From contig NZ_JACHJY010000010.1 of assembly GCF_014203895.1 (NCBI RefSeq), positions 310,001 to 374,000 on the forward strand: DNA of 64,000 bases. Direction: 5' to 3'. The position numbers were made by a program, and so were the translations under genes. The stretch comes from Streptomyces nymphaeiformis. GTDB lineage: Bacteria; Actinomycetota; Actinomycetes; Streptomycetales; Streptomycetaceae. Position 1 is the first letter of the stretch. Each line of letters starts with the position of its first letter. Below the pieces are notes generated by a model. It made no database searches. It saw only the letters and a program-made list of their open reading frames with translations, and was not told the origin of the DNA. Below are positions 35,470 through 44,816 of this stretch, piece by piece.

Positions 35470-38138
35470 TGGAGTCGGCTGAAATCCGCCGCCGCTGGCT
35501 GAGCTTCTTCGAGGAGCGCGGGCACACCGTCGTCCCTTCGGCGTCGCTCATCGCGGACGACCCGACTCTGCTGCTCGTCCCGGCCGGCATGGTGCCGTTC
35601 AAGCCCTACTTCCTGGGCGAGGTCAAGCCGCCCTTCACGCGCGCCTCCAGCGTGCAGAAGTGCGTGCGCACGCCGGACATCGAGGAGGTCGGCAAGACCA
35701 CCCGGCACGGCACGTTCTTCCAGATGTGCGGCAACTTCTCCTTCGGCGACTACTTCAAGGAAGGCGCCATCAAGCTCGCCTGGGAGCTGCTGACCACCCC
35801 GGTGGAGCACGGCGGCTACGGGCTCGAGCCGGAGAAGCTCTGGATCACCGTCTACCTGGAGGACGACGAGGCCGAGCGCATCTGGCGTGACGTCGTCGGC
35901 GTCCCGGCCGAGCGCATCCAGCGCCTCGGCAAGAAGGACAACTACTGGTCCATGGGCGTCCCCGGCCCCTGCGGCCCCTGCTCCGAGATCAACTACGACC
36001 GCGGCCCCGAGTTCGGCGTCGAGGGCGGCCCGGCCGTCAACGACGAGCGGTACGTGGAGATCTGGAACCTGGTCTTCATGCAGTACGAGCGCGGCGAGGG
36101 CTCCGGCAAGGACGACTTCCCGATCCTCGGCGAGCTGCCGTCGAAGAACATCGACACGGGCCTCGGCCTGGAGCGCCTGGCGATGATCCTCCAGGGCGTC
36201 CAGAACATGTACGAGACGGACACCCTCAAGGTCGTCATCGACAAGGCCACCGAGCTCACCGGCGTCCAGTACGGCAAGACCCACGACAGCGACGTCTCGC
36301 TCCGCGTGGTCGCCGACCACATGCGCACCTCCGTGATGCTCATCGGCGACGGCGTCACCCCCGGCAACGAGGGCCGCGGCTACGTGCTCCGCCGCATCAT
36401 GCGCCGCGCCGTCCGCAACATGCGCCTGCTCGGCGCCACCGGCCCGGTCGTCCAGGACCTCGTCGACACCGTGATCGACACGATGGGCGAGCAGTACCCG
36501 GAGCTGGTCACCGACCGCAAGCGCATCGAGACCGTCGCCCTCGCCGAAGAGGCCGCCTTCCTGAAGGCCCTCAAGGGCGGCACGAACATCCTCGACACCG
36601 CCGTCACCGAGACCAAGGCCGCCGGCGGCACGGTCCTCGCCGGCGAGAAGGCCTTCCTGCTCCACGACACCTGGGGCTTCCCGATCGACCTCACCCTGGA
36701 GATGGCCGCCGAGCAGGGCCTCTCCGTGGACGAGGACGGCTTCCGCCGCCTGATGAAGGAGCAGCGGGACCGGGCCAAGGCCGACGCCAAGGCCAAGAAG
36801 ACCGGCCACGCCGACATGACCGCGTACCGGGAGATCGCCGACTCCAACGGCGCCACCCAGTTCACGGGCTACACCAACACCGAGGGCGAGACCACGGTCG
36901 TCGGCCTCCTCGTGAACGGCGTCCCCTCGCCGGCCGCCTCCGAGGGCGACGAGGTCGAGGTCGTCCTCGACCGCACCCCGTTCTACGCCGAGGGCGGCGG
37001 TCAGATCGCCGACCAGGGCCGCATCAAGCTGCACAGCGGTGCCGTCATCGAGGTCCGCGACGTCCAGCAGCCGGTCCCGGGCGTCTCGGTCCACAAGGGC
37101 TCCGTGCAGGTCGGCGAGGTGACCGTGGGCTCCACCGCCTACGCCACCATCGACGTCAAGCGCCGCCGGGCCATCGCCCGCGCCCACTCCGCCACGCACC
37201 TGACGCACCAGGCCCTGCGTGACGCCCTCGGCCCGACGGCCGCCCAGGCCGGTTCCGAGAACCAGCCCGGCCGCTTCCGCTTCGACTTCGGCTCGCCGAA
37301 CGCCGTCCCCGGCGCCGTCCTCACCGACGTCGAGCAGAAGATCAACGAGGTCCTCTCGCGCGAGCTGGAGGTCCACGCCGAGGTCATGCCGATCAACGAG
37401 GCCAAGCGCCAGGGCGCCATCGCCGAGTTCGGCGAGAAGTACGGCGAGCAGGTCCGCGTCGTCACCATCGGCGACTTCTCCAAGGAGCTGTGCGGCGGCA
37501 CGCACGTCGGCAACACCGCCCAGCTGGGCCTGGTGAAGCTGCTCGGCGAGTCGTCCATCGGTTCCGGCGTGCGCCGCATCGAGGCCCTCGTCGGCGTCGA
37601 CGCGTACAACTTCCTCGCCCGTGAGCACACGGTCGTCGCCCAGCTCCAGGAGCTCGTCAAGGGCCGTCCGGAGGAGCTGCCGGAGAAGATCTCCACCATG
37701 CTCGGCAAGCTGAAGGACGCCGAGAAGGAGATCGAGAAGTTCCGCGCGGAGAAGGTCCTCCAGGCCGCCGCCGGTCTCGTCGACTCCGCCCGCGACATCC
37801 GCGGCGTCGCCCTCGTCACCGGGCAGGTCCCGGACGGCACCGGCGCCGACGACCTGCGCAAGCTGGTCCTCGACGTCCGCGGCCGCATCCCGTCCGACCG
37901 CCCGGCGGTCGTGGCCCTGTTCACCACGGTCGGCGGCAAGCCGCTGACGGTCATCGCCACCAACGAGGCCGCCCGCGAGCGCGGTCTCAAGGCCGGCGAG
38001 CTCGTCCGCACGGCCGCCAAGACCCTCGGCGGCGGTGGCGGCGGCAAGCCGGACGTCGCCCAGGGAGGCGGCCAGAACCCGGAGGCCGTCGGCGAGGCCA
38101 TCGCCGCCGTCGAGCGTCTCGTGGTGGAGACGGCGTGA
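35469..38138 (+). CDS. alaS: Alanyl-tRNA synthetase
   Basis: 889 residues with all AlaRS modules: class II catalytic domain (starts MESAEIRRRWLSFFEERGH), tRNA recognition domain, editing domain with the zinc/editing residues H573, H577 (HSATH) and C675, H679 (CGGTH), and a C-terminal oligomerisation/C-Ala region with the Gly-rich GGGGGGKPDVAQGGG. It charges tRNA-Ala and hydrolyses Ser- and Gly-tRNA-Ala. The ATG overlaps the preceding stop; its own stop overlaps the ruvX GTG. Confidence 0.97.
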   Translation: MESAEIRRRWLSFFEERGHTVVPSASLIADDPTLLLVPAGMVPFKPYFLGEVKPPFTRASSVQKCVRTPDIEEVGKTTRHGTFFQMCGNFSFGDYFKEGAIKLAWELLTTPVEHGGYGLEPEKLWITVYLEDDEAERIWRDVVGVPAERIQRLGKKDNYWSMGVPGPCGPCSEINYDRGPEFGVEGGPAVNDERYVEIWNLVFMQYERGEGSGKDDFPILGELPSKNIDTGLGLERLAMILQGVQNMYETDTLKVVIDKATELTGVQYGKTHDSDVSLRVVADHMRTSVMLIGDGVTPGNEGRGYVLRRIMRRAVRNMRLLGATGPVVQDLVDTVIDTMGEQYPELVTDRKRIETVALAEEAAFLKALKGGTNILDTAVTETKAAGGTVLAGEKAFLLHDTWGFPIDLTLEMAAEQGLSVDEDGFRRLMKEQRDRAKADAKAKKTGHADMTAYREIADSNGATQFTGYTNTEGETTVVGLLVNGVPSPAASEGDEVEVVLDRTPFYAEGGGQIADQGRIKLHSGAVIEVRDVQQPVPGVSVHKGSVQVGEVTVGSTAYATIDVKRRRAIARAHSATHLTHQALRDALGPTAAQAGSENQPGRFRFDFGSPNAVPGAVLTDVEQKINEVLSRELEVHAEVMPINEAKRQGAIAEFGEKYGEQVRVVTIGDFSKELCGGTHVGNTAQLGLVKLLGESSIGSGVRRIEALVGVDAYNFLAREHTVVAQLQELVKGRPEELPEKISTMLGKLKDAEKEIEKFRAEKVLQAAAGLVDSARDIRGVALVTGQVPDGTGADDLRKLVLDVRGRIPSDRPAVVALFTTVGGKPLTVIATNEAARERGLKAGELVRTAAKTLGGGGGGKPDVAQGGGQNPEAVGEAIAAVERLVVETA

Positions 38139-38605
38139 CGATGCGCCGCGGCCGCCGTCTCGCGGTCGACGTCGGGGACGCCCGGATCGGGGTCGCCTCG
38201 TGCGACCCCGACGGGGTCCTCGCGACGCCGGTGGAGACCGTGCCGGGACGTGACGTCCCGGCCGCCCACCGGCGGCTCCGCCAGATCGTCGAGGAGTACG
38301 AGCCGATCGAGGTCGTCGTGGGCCTGCCCCGCTCGCTCAGCGGGCGGGAGGGCCCGGCCGCGACCAAGGTCCGCGCCTTCGCCGGCGAGATGGCGAAGGG
38401 CATCGCCCCGATCCCGGTCCGTCTCGTCGACGAGCGGATGACCACCGTCACCGCGACCCAGGGTCTGCGGGCCTCGGGCGTGAAGGCGAAGAAGGGGCGG
38501 TCCGTCATCGACCAGGCCGCCGCCGTGATCATCCTTCAGAACGCTCTTGAGTCCGAACGGGTATCAGGTAATCCGCCCGGTGAGGGCGTCGAAGTGGTCA
38601 TCTGA
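38135..38605 (+). CDS. ruvX: Holliday junction resolvase-like nuclease YqgF/RuvX
   Basis: 156 residues with the RNase H-like fold: RRLAVDVGDARIGVASCDP carries the first Asp, VVVGLPRSLSGREGPAA the family motif, and DERMTTVTA plus KKGRSVIDQAAAVIILQ complete the acidic set. Homologues act in 16S rRNA 5'-end processing and possibly in junction resolution. The start may be the GTG at 38135, overlapping the alaS stop, or the ATG at 38141; the difference is two residues. It lies between alaS and mltG as in mycobacteria. Confidence 0.9.
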   Translation: MTMRRGRRLAVDVGDARIGVASCDPDGVLATPVETVPGRDVPAAHRRLRQIVEEYEPIEVVVGLPRSLSGREGPAATKVRAFAGEMAKGIAPIPVRLVDERMTTVTATQGLRASGVKAKKGRSVIDQAAAVIILQNALESERVSGNPPGEGVEVVI

Positions 38606-38706
38606 TCGCGATACGGTAACGTTCCGCGCGATGCGGCGGTGTTCGAACAGCTGCCGCACTACGTAGAGGCGGATCGTCCGGAAGCCTCGCGGCTGTTTGG
38701 GGATCG

Positions 38707-40479
38707 ATGACTGAGTATGGCCGGGGCCCTGGCTCCGAACCGTGGCACCCGGGGGACCCGCTCTACGGGGACCAGGGGTGGGAGGGCCAGCAGCAGTACC
38801 CGCAGCCGCAGCAGGCGAGCCAGTACGGCCACGGTGGCCAGGGCTACGCGGACCCGTACGGCCAGGGGCACGGGGGTGACCCGTACCAGCAGCAGGGACA
38901 GCCGCAGCAGGGACAGCAGCAGTACCAGCAGCAGCCTCAGCAGCAGTACGTCGATCCTCAGTACCAGCAGCAAGAGCAGTACCAGCAGCAACAGCAGCAG
39001 CAGTACCAGCAGCAGTACGGGACGGGGTACCCGGGCGGCGGTTACGACACGCCCGGGAACCTCGGGCAGCAGTACGACGGCAGCTGGGAGAGCGGCCAGG
39101 CGGCGATGGCCTACGGCGCGCCCCCGGCCGATCCGTACGGCGGCCAGAACCCCGACCTCTACGGCACGCCCGAGGCCTACCCGCCGCCCCAGCCGCCCGG
39201 CCGTCGGCAGAACCCGCCGGAGCCGGTCGTCGACTGGGCGCCGGAGGAGGAGACGCACCCCGAGCCGGAGCCGGAGGAGGAGAAGCACCCCTTCTTCACC
39301 GGTGAGGACGACGAGGACGACGACTACGACGAGGAGCCGGGCCGCGGGCGCGGCCGCGGCTCCCGCGACGACGACCGCGAGCGCCGGAGCAAAGCGAAGA
39401 AACGCAAAGGCAAGAACGGCGTGGCCTGCCTGGTCGTCGCCGCCGTCCTGGTCGGCGGCGTGGGCGGCATCGGCTACTTCGGCTACAAGTTCTGGCAGGG
39501 CCAGTTCGGCGCGGCGCCCGACTACGCGGGCGGCGGCAGTGGGGTCGTCCAGGTCGAGATCCCGAAGGACGCCGGCGGCTACGAGATCGGCAACATCCTC
39601 AAGAAGGCCGGCGTCGTCAAGAGCGTCGACGCCTTCGTCTCCGCCCAGCAGAAGAACCCCCGGGGCCTCTCGATCCAGGCGGGCGCGTACACGCTGAAGA
39701 AGGAGATGTCGGCGGACAGCGCGGTCACGCTGATGCTGAACCCGGCGAGCCAGGCCAACCTCATCATCCCCGAGGGCAAGCGGAACGCGTGGGTGTACGA
39801 GAAGCTCGACGAGCGTCTGGACCTCGCGCCCGGGACGACGCAGGGCATCGCAAAGGCGAAGGCGGACACCCTCGGTCTCCCGGACTGGGCGAAGAACCAC
39901 AAGAACGTGAAGGACCCGCTGGAGGGCTTCCTCTTCCCGGCGAGCTACCCGGTGGCCAAGGGCAACAAGCCCGAGGACGTCCTGCGCAAGATGGTGGGCC
40001 GCGCGAACCAGGAATACGGGAAGTTCGACCTCGAGGCCAAGGCGAAGACGCTCGGTGTCGACAGCCCCTGGGAGCTCGTCACGATCGCGAGCCTCGTCCA
40101 GGCGGAGGGCACGTCCCACGACGACTTCCGCAAGATGGCCGAGGTCGTCTACAACCGACTCAAGCCGTCGAACCCGCAGACCTACGGCGGCCTCGAGTTC
40201 GACTCGACGTACAACTACATCAAGAACCAGAGCAAGATCGACCTCACCCTCGAAGAGCTGCGGAAGTACGACAACCCGTACAACACGTACTTCGTCAAGG
40301 GCCTGCCTCCCGGTCCCATCGGCAACCCCGGTGCCGAGGCGATGCAGGGTGTGGTCAACCCGACGAACGACGGCTGGTACTACTTCGTCTCGATCGACGG
40401 CAAGACCTCCCAGTTCACGAAGACCAACGCCGAGCACCAGAAGCTCGTCGAAAAGTTCAACGAGTCGAGGAAGAACTGA
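38707..40479 (+). CDS. mltG: Endolytic murein transglycosylase MltG with Gln-rich cytoplasmic tail
   Basis: 590 residues. Residues ~28-105 form a Gln/Tyr/Gly/Pro-rich disordered region with runs of up to seven Gln, followed by acidic and basic blocks. A single membrane helix lies at about 238-260 and the extracytoplasmic YceG/MltG domain follows. In that domain ASLVQAEGTSHDDFRKMAEV aligns with the catalytic region; the second Glu of the usual E-x-E is kept while the first is Gln. It cleaves nascent glycan strands and may set their length. It lies between ruvX and aroE as in other actinobacteria. The ATG at 38707 follows GGGGATCG. Confidence 0.92.
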   Translation: MTEYGRGPGSEPWHPGDPLYGDQGWEGQQQYPQPQQASQYGHGGQGYADPYGQGHGGDPYQQQGQPQQGQQQYQQQPQQQYVDPQYQQQEQYQQQQQQQYQQQYGTGYPGGGYDTPGNLGQQYDGSWESGQAAMAYGAPPADPYGGQNPDLYGTPEAYPPPQPPGRRQNPPEPVVDWAPEEETHPEPEPEEEKHPFFTGEDDEDDDYDEEPGRGRGRGSRDDDRERRSKAKKRKGKNGVACLVVAAVLVGGVGGIGYFGYKFWQGQFGAAPDYAGGGSGVVQVEIPKDAGGYEIGNILKKAGVVKSVDAFVSAQQKNPRGLSIQAGAYTLKKEMSADSAVTLMLNPASQANLIIPEGKRNAWVYEKLDERLDLAPGTTQGIAKAKADTLGLPDWAKNHKNVKDPLEGFLFPASYPVAKGNKPEDVLRKMVGRANQEYGKFDLEAKAKTLGVDSPWELVTIASLVQAEGTSHDDFRKMAEVVYNRLKPSNPQTYGGLEFDSTYNYIKNQSKIDLTLEELRKYDNPYNTYFVKGLPPGPIGNPGAEAMQGVVNPTNDGWYYFVSIDGKTSQFTKTNAEHQKLVEKFNESRKN

Positions 40480-41306
40480 TGGCGACAGCACGCCGGGCGG
40501 CCGTTCTGGGATCGCCCATCGCCCACTCGCTGTCCCCGGTCCTGCACCGGGCCGCGTACGCCGAACTCGGGCTCGACGACTGGGCGTACGACCGCTTCGA
40601 GGTCGACGAGGCCGGGCTGCCCGGCTTCGTCGGCGAGCTGGACGGCAGCTGGGCCGGGCTCTCGCTGACCATGCCGCTCAAGCGGGCGATCATCCCGCTG
40701 CTCGACGAGATCAGCGACACGGCCGCCTCCGTGGAGGCCGTCAACACCGTCGTCTTCCGCGAGGGCGGGCGCCGGGTCGGCGACAACACCGACATCCCCG
40801 GCATGATCGCCGCCCTGCGCGAGCGGGGCGTCGAGAAGGTGGAGTCGGCGGCCGTCCTCGGCGCCGGCGCCACCGCCTCCTCCGCGCTCGCCGCCCTCGC
40901 CCGGATCTGCGCGGGCCCCGTCACCGCGTACGTACGGAGCGATGCGCGCGCCGAGGAGATGCGCGGCTGGGGCGAGCGGCTCGGCGTGGACGTCCGTACG
41001 GCCGACTGGGAGCGCGCGGCGGAGGCCTTCGAGGCGCCGCTGGTCATCGCGACCACCCCGGCCGGCACCACCAACGCCCTCGCGACCACCGTCCCCGACC
41101 GCGTCGGCACGCTCTTCGACGTCCTGTACGACCCCTGGCCGACGGCGCTCGCCGCCGCCTGGTCCGACCACGGCGGCAAGGTCGTCGGCGGCCTCGACCT
41201 CCTCGTCCACCAGGCCGTCCTCCAGGTCGAGCAGATGACGGGCGTCCCCAAGGCCCCGCTCGCGGCCATGCGGGCGGCGGGGGAGCAGGCGCTGGCGGCT
41301 CGGTAG
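40479..41306 (+). CDS. aroE: Shikimate dehydrogenase
   Basis: 275 residues that reduce 3-dehydroshikimate with NADPH. The substrate-binding GSPIAHSLSPVLH opens the protein, the catalytic Lys lies in LTMPLKRAIIP, the partner Asp in GDNTDIPG and the nucleotide-binding loop is VLGAGATASSA. The ATG overlaps the mltG stop by one base. A 143-bp gap separates it from aroC, the start of the main shikimate run. Confidence 0.93.
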   Translation: MATARRAAVLGSPIAHSLSPVLHRAAYAELGLDDWAYDRFEVDEAGLPGFVGELDGSWAGLSLTMPLKRAIIPLLDEISDTAASVEAVNTVVFREGGRRVGDNTDIPGMIAALRERGVEKVESAAVLGAGATASSALAALARICAGPVTAYVRSDARAEEMRGWGERLGVDVRTADWERAAEAFEAPLVIATTPAGTTNALATTVPDRVGTLFDVLYDPWPTALAAAWSDHGGKVVGGLDLLVHQAVLQVEQMTGVPKAPLAAMRAAGEQALAAR

Positions 41307-41449
41307 GTCCGAATCTGATCAAGTCGCGTCCGATAGCTGGACCGGAGGGCGGGTTCGTCCCCCGGACGTGGGAGGATCGGGGTTGGCGGGCCCGGGCCGC
41401 GCACCCGGCCGCTCGTCGCAGTGCCCAGGCGCGAGCATGAGGAGCATCG

Positions 41450-42634
41450 TTGAGCAGGTTGCGTTGGCTGACCGCTGGGGAATCCCACGGACCCGCGCTG
41501 GTCGCGACGCTGGAGGGTCTTCCCGCCGGTGTCCCGGTCACCACTGAGCTGGTGGCGGACCACCTCGCGCGGCGACGTCTCGGCTATGGGCGGGGTGCCC
41601 GGATGAAGTTCGAGCGGGACGAGGTCACCTTCCTCGGTGGTGTCCGGCACGGGCTGTCCCTGGGTTCGCCGATCGCGGTGATGGTGGGCAACACCGAGTG
41701 GCCGAAGTGGGAGAAGGTGATGTCGGCCGATCCGGTCGATCCCTCGGAGCTGAAGGAGACGGGTCGCAACGCGCCCCTGACCCGGCCGCGGCCCGGCCAC
41801 GCGGATCTGGCCGGGATGCAGAAGTACGGCTTCGACGAGGCCCGGCCGATCCTGGAGCGCGCGTCCGCCCGGGAGACCGCGGCCCGGGTCGCGCTCGGCG
41901 CCGTCGCCCGCTCCTTCCTGAAGGAGGCCGCCGGCATCGAGATCGTCTCCCACGTCATCGAGCTCGCGGCCGCCAAGGCTCCCTACGGCCTCTACCCGAC
42001 CCCCGCCGACGTCGAGAAGCTCGACGCCGACCCGGTCCGCTGCCTGGACGCCGACGCGTCGAAGGCGATGGTCGCGGAGATCGACCAGGCCCACAAGGAC
42101 GGCGACACCCTGGGTGGTGTGGTCGAGGTCCTCGCCTACGGCGTGCCCGTCGGGCTCGGCTCGCACGTGCACTGGGACCGCCGTCTCGATGCCCGTCTGG
42201 CGGCCGCGCTGATGGGCATCCAGGCCATCAAGGGGGTCGAGGTCGGTGACGGTTTCGATCTGGCCCGCGTGCCCGGCTCGAAGGCCCACGACGAGATCGT
42301 GCGCACCGGGGACGGCATCAAGCGCGCCTCCGGCCGCTCCGGCGGCACCGAGGGCGGCCTGACCACCGGTGAGCTGCTGCGCGTCCGCGCCGCGATGAAG
42401 CCCATCGCGACCGTCCCGCGGGCGCTGGCCACGATCGACGTCGCCACCGGCGAGGCCGCTGCCGCCCACCACCAGCGCTCCGACGTCTGCGCCGTCCCCG
42501 CCGCCGGCATCGTCGCCGAGGCGATGGTCGCGCTCGTCCTCGCGGACGCGGTCGTCGAGAAGTTCGGCGGCGACTCGGTCCCCGAGACCCGCCGCAACGT
42601 CCAGTCGTACCTCGACAACCTGAACATCCGGTGA
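41450..42634 (+). CDS. aroC: Chorismate synthase
   Basis: 394 residues converting EPSP to chorismate with reduced FMN. It opens LRWLTAGESHGPALVATLEG and contains the conserved NAPLTRPRPGHADLAG and GRSGGTEGGLTTGE. The start is TTG at 41450 with GAGGAG just upstream; no ATG or GTG in frame fits the family N-terminus. The last codon overlaps the aroK GTG. It is the first gene of aroC-aroK-aroB-aroQ, which are all translationally coupled. Confidence 0.95.
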   Translation: MSRLRWLTAGESHGPALVATLEGLPAGVPVTTELVADHLARRRLGYGRGARMKFERDEVTFLGGVRHGLSLGSPIAVMVGNTEWPKWEKVMSADPVDPSELKETGRNAPLTRPRPGHADLAGMQKYGFDEARPILERASARETAARVALGAVARSFLKEAAGIEIVSHVIELAAAKAPYGLYPTPADVEKLDADPVRCLDADASKAMVAEIDQAHKDGDTLGGVVEVLAYGVPVGLGSHVHWDRRLDARLAAALMGIQAIKGVEVGDGFDLARVPGSKAHDEIVRTGDGIKRASGRSGGTEGGLTTGELLRVRAAMKPIATVPRALATIDVATGEAAAAHHQRSDVCAVPAAGIVAEAMVALVLADAVVEKFGGDSVPETRRNVQSYLDNLNIR

Positions 42635-43149
42635 CCGCCGGACCCCTGGTCGTCCTCGTCGGCCCCATGGGCTCCGGCAAGTCCACGGTGGGCGCGCTCC
42701 TGGCCGAACGGCTCGGCGCGCCCTACCGGGACACCGACGCCGACATCGTCGCCGCCGAAGGACGCGAGATCTCCGACATCTTCGTCGAGGACGGCGAGGA
42801 GCACTTCCGCGCCCTGGAGCGGGCCGCGGTCGCCACGGCCGTCGCCGAGCACGAGGGCGTCCTCGCCCTCGGCGGCGGCGCGATCCTCGACGCCGGGACC
42901 CGCGCCCTGCTCGCCGGGCTGCCCGTCGCGTACCTCTCCATGGACGTCGACGAGGCCGTACGGCGGGTCGGACTCAACACCGCCCGGCCGCTCCTCGCCG
43001 TCAACCCGCGCCGCCAGTGGCGCGAGCTGATGGAGGCGCGCCGCCACCTGTACGAAGAAGTCGCACGCGCCGTCGTCGCCACGGACGACCGCACCCCCGA
43101 AGAGGTCGCCCAGGCGGTCCTCGACGCTCTGGAGTTGAAGGACGTATGA
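42631..43149 (+). CDS. aroK: Shikimate kinase
   Basis: 172 residues. The P-loop is GPMGSGKST near residue 11, DTDADI is the substrate/Mg2+ Asp pair region, the shikimate Arg is in FRALE, and the Gly-rich LALGGGAIL follows. The LID region holds NTARPLL. It phosphorylates shikimate. GTG start at 42631 overlaps the aroC stop and its stop overlaps the aroB start. Confidence 0.95.
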   Translation: MTAGPLVVLVGPMGSGKSTVGALLAERLGAPYRDTDADIVAAEGREISDIFVEDGEEHFRALERAAVATAVAEHEGVLALGGGAILDAGTRALLAGLPVAYLSMDVDEAVRRVGLNTARPLLAVNPRRQWRELMEARRHLYEEVARAVVATDDRTPEEVAQAVLDALELKDV

Positions 43150-44243
43150 CGGACCAGGACCAGGTCACCCGTATCCAGGTCGGCGGTTCCGCGGGCACCG
43201 ATCCGTACGAGGTACTGGTCGGCCGGCAGCTCCTCGGCGAGCTCCCCGCGCTGATCGGCACCCAGGCCAAGCGGGTCGCCGTGATCCACCCGGAGGCGCT
43301 CGCCGACACCGGCGAGGCGCTCCGCGCCGACCTCGCCGAGCAGGGCTACGAGGCCGTCGCCATCCAGGTGCCGAACGCCGAGGAGGCGAAGACCGCCGAG
43401 GTCGCCGCCTACTGCTGGAAGGCGCTCGGACAGACCGGCTTCACCCGCAGCGACGTCGTCGTCGGCGTCGGAGGCGGTGCCACCACCGACCTCGCCGGCT
43501 TCGTCGCCGCGACCTGGCTGCGGGGCGTGCGCTGGATCGCCGTGCCGACCACTGTCCTGGCCATGGTCGACGCGGCCGTCGGCGGCAAGACGGGCATCAA
43601 CACCGCCGAGGGCAAGAACCTCGTCGGCGCCTTCCACCCGCCCGCCGGCGTCCTCTGCGACCTCGCGGCGCTCGACTCGCTGCCCGTGCACGACTACGTC
43701 AGCGGTCTCGCGGAGATCATCAAGGCCGGCTTCATCGTCGACCCGGTGATCCTCGACCTCATCGAGGAGGACCCGCAGGCCGCCCGCACCCCCGCCGGGC
43801 CGCACACCGCCGAGCTGCTCGTCCGCTCGATCAAGGTCAAGGCGGAGGTCGTCTCCGGCGACCTCAAGGAGTCCGGCCGCCGGGAGATCCTCAACTACGG
43901 CCACACCCTCGCCCACGCCATCGAGAAGAACGAGCGGTACAAGTGGCGCCACGGTGCCGCCGTCTCCGTCGGCATGGTCTTCGCCGCCGAGCTCGGCCGC
44001 CTCGCCGGTCGCCTCGACGACGCCACCGCCGACCGGCACCGGGCCATCCTGGAGTCCGTCGGCCTGCCGCTCACCTACCGCGGCGACCAGTGGCCCAAGC
44101 TCCTGGAGACCATGCGGGTCGACAAGAAGTCCCGCGGCGACCTGCTGCGCTTCATCGTGCTCGACGGGCTCGGCAAGCCGACCGTCCTGGAGGGCCCCGA
44201 CCCGGCCGTCCTGATCGCGGCGTACGGGGAGGTGTCGGCGTGA
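43146..44243 (+). CDS. aroB: 3-Dehydroquinate synthase
   Basis: 365 residues that cyclise DAHP to dehydroquinate with NAD+ and a divalent metal. Motifs include VVGVGGGATTDLAGF, PTTVLAMVDAAVGGKTGIN and LNYGHTLAHAIE with a metal-binding His, and RHGAAVSVGM. The ATG at 43146 overlaps the aroK TGA and the stop overlaps the aroQ GTG. Confidence 0.96.
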   Translation: MTDQDQVTRIQVGGSAGTDPYEVLVGRQLLGELPALIGTQAKRVAVIHPEALADTGEALRADLAEQGYEAVAIQVPNAEEAKTAEVAAYCWKALGQTGFTRSDVVVGVGGGATTDLAGFVAATWLRGVRWIAVPTTVLAMVDAAVGGKTGINTAEGKNLVGAFHPPAGVLCDLAALDSLPVHDYVSGLAEIIKAGFIVDPVILDLIEEDPQAARTPAGPHTAELLVRSIKVKAEVVSGDLKESGRREILNYGHTLAHAIEKNERYKWRHGAAVSVGMVFAAELGRLAGRLDDATADRHRAILESVGLPLTYRGDQWPKLLETMRVDKKSRGDLLRFIVLDGLGKPTVLEGPDPAVLIAAYGEVSA

Positions 44244-44695
44244 GCGAGGCGCTTCCGGGCCGCCCGGTCCTCGTGCTGAACGGCCCGAACCTGGGCCGCC
44301 TCGGCTCCCGCGAGCCCGACATCTACGGCGCCACCTCCTACAAGGGGCTCGTCGAGTCCTGCCGGACCCTCGGCGCGGAGCTCGGCTTCGACGTCGAGGT
44401 GCGGGAGACCAACGACGAGGGCGAGATGATCCGCTGGCTGCACGAGGCCGCGGACCGCTCGGTCCCCGTGGTGATCAACCCCGGCGCCTTCACCCACTAC
44501 TCGTACGGAATGCGCGACGCCGCCGCCCAGCGGACCGCCCCGCTGATCGAGGTGCACATCTCGAACCCGTACGCCCGTGAGGAGTTCCGGCACACCTCGG
44601 TCATCGCGGCCGTGGCGACCGGCACGGTCGCCGGGTTCGGGATCGGTTCCTACCGGCTGGCGCTGCGGGCGCTCGCCGAGGAACTCACCGACTGA
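44240..44695 (+). CDS. aroQ: 3-Dehydroquinate dehydratase, type II
   Basis: 151 residues of the small dodecameric type II family. NGPNLGRLGSREPDIYG provides the catalytic Arg and Tyr, NPGAFTHYSYGMRDA the Asn and general features, and VHISNPYAREEFRHTSV the His/substrate contacts. It removes water from dehydroquinate. GTG start at 44240 overlapping aroB. It ends the aroCKBQ run; a terminator follows. Confidence 0.95.
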   Translation: MSEALPGRPVLVLNGPNLGRLGSREPDIYGATSYKGLVESCRTLGAELGFDVEVRETNDEGEMIRWLHEAADRSVPVVINPGAFTHYSYGMRDAAAQRTAPLIEVHISNPYAREEFRHTSVIAAVATGTVAGFGIGSYRLALRALAEELTD

Positions 44696-44713
44696 CAGGG
44701 CACCAGGAGGCGT

Positions 44714-44744
44714 CCCCGGCCGTTCCCCCTGTGGGGGGCCGGGG
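44714..44744 (+). terminator. Terminator after aroQ
   Basis: An 8-bp outer stem (44714-44721 with 44737-44744) and an inner CCCC/GGGG stem with a small bulge, 18 nt after the aroQ stop. Confidence 0.65.
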
Positions 44745-44760
44745 CGGTAACGTTCCGGCG

Positions 44761-44784
44761 TCCCCGGACACACCTGTCCGGGGA
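44761..44784 (+). promoter_or_regulatory. Stem-loop in the upstream region of the Pro-rich ATPase
   Basis: A perfect 10-bp stem (44761-44770 with 44775-44784, loop cacc), 32 nt ahead of the next start. It lies just after the 13-mer cggtaacgttccg that also occurs before mltG. Confidence 0.45.
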
Positions 44785-44816
44785 TCCAGCAGGCGCACGA
44801 GTGGGAGTGGCACCGG

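Noticed and set aside
38770..39030. CRISPR-like or microsatellite appearance of cagcag repeats
   Set aside because: The repeats are Gln codons within mltG, irregular in length and without unique spacers.
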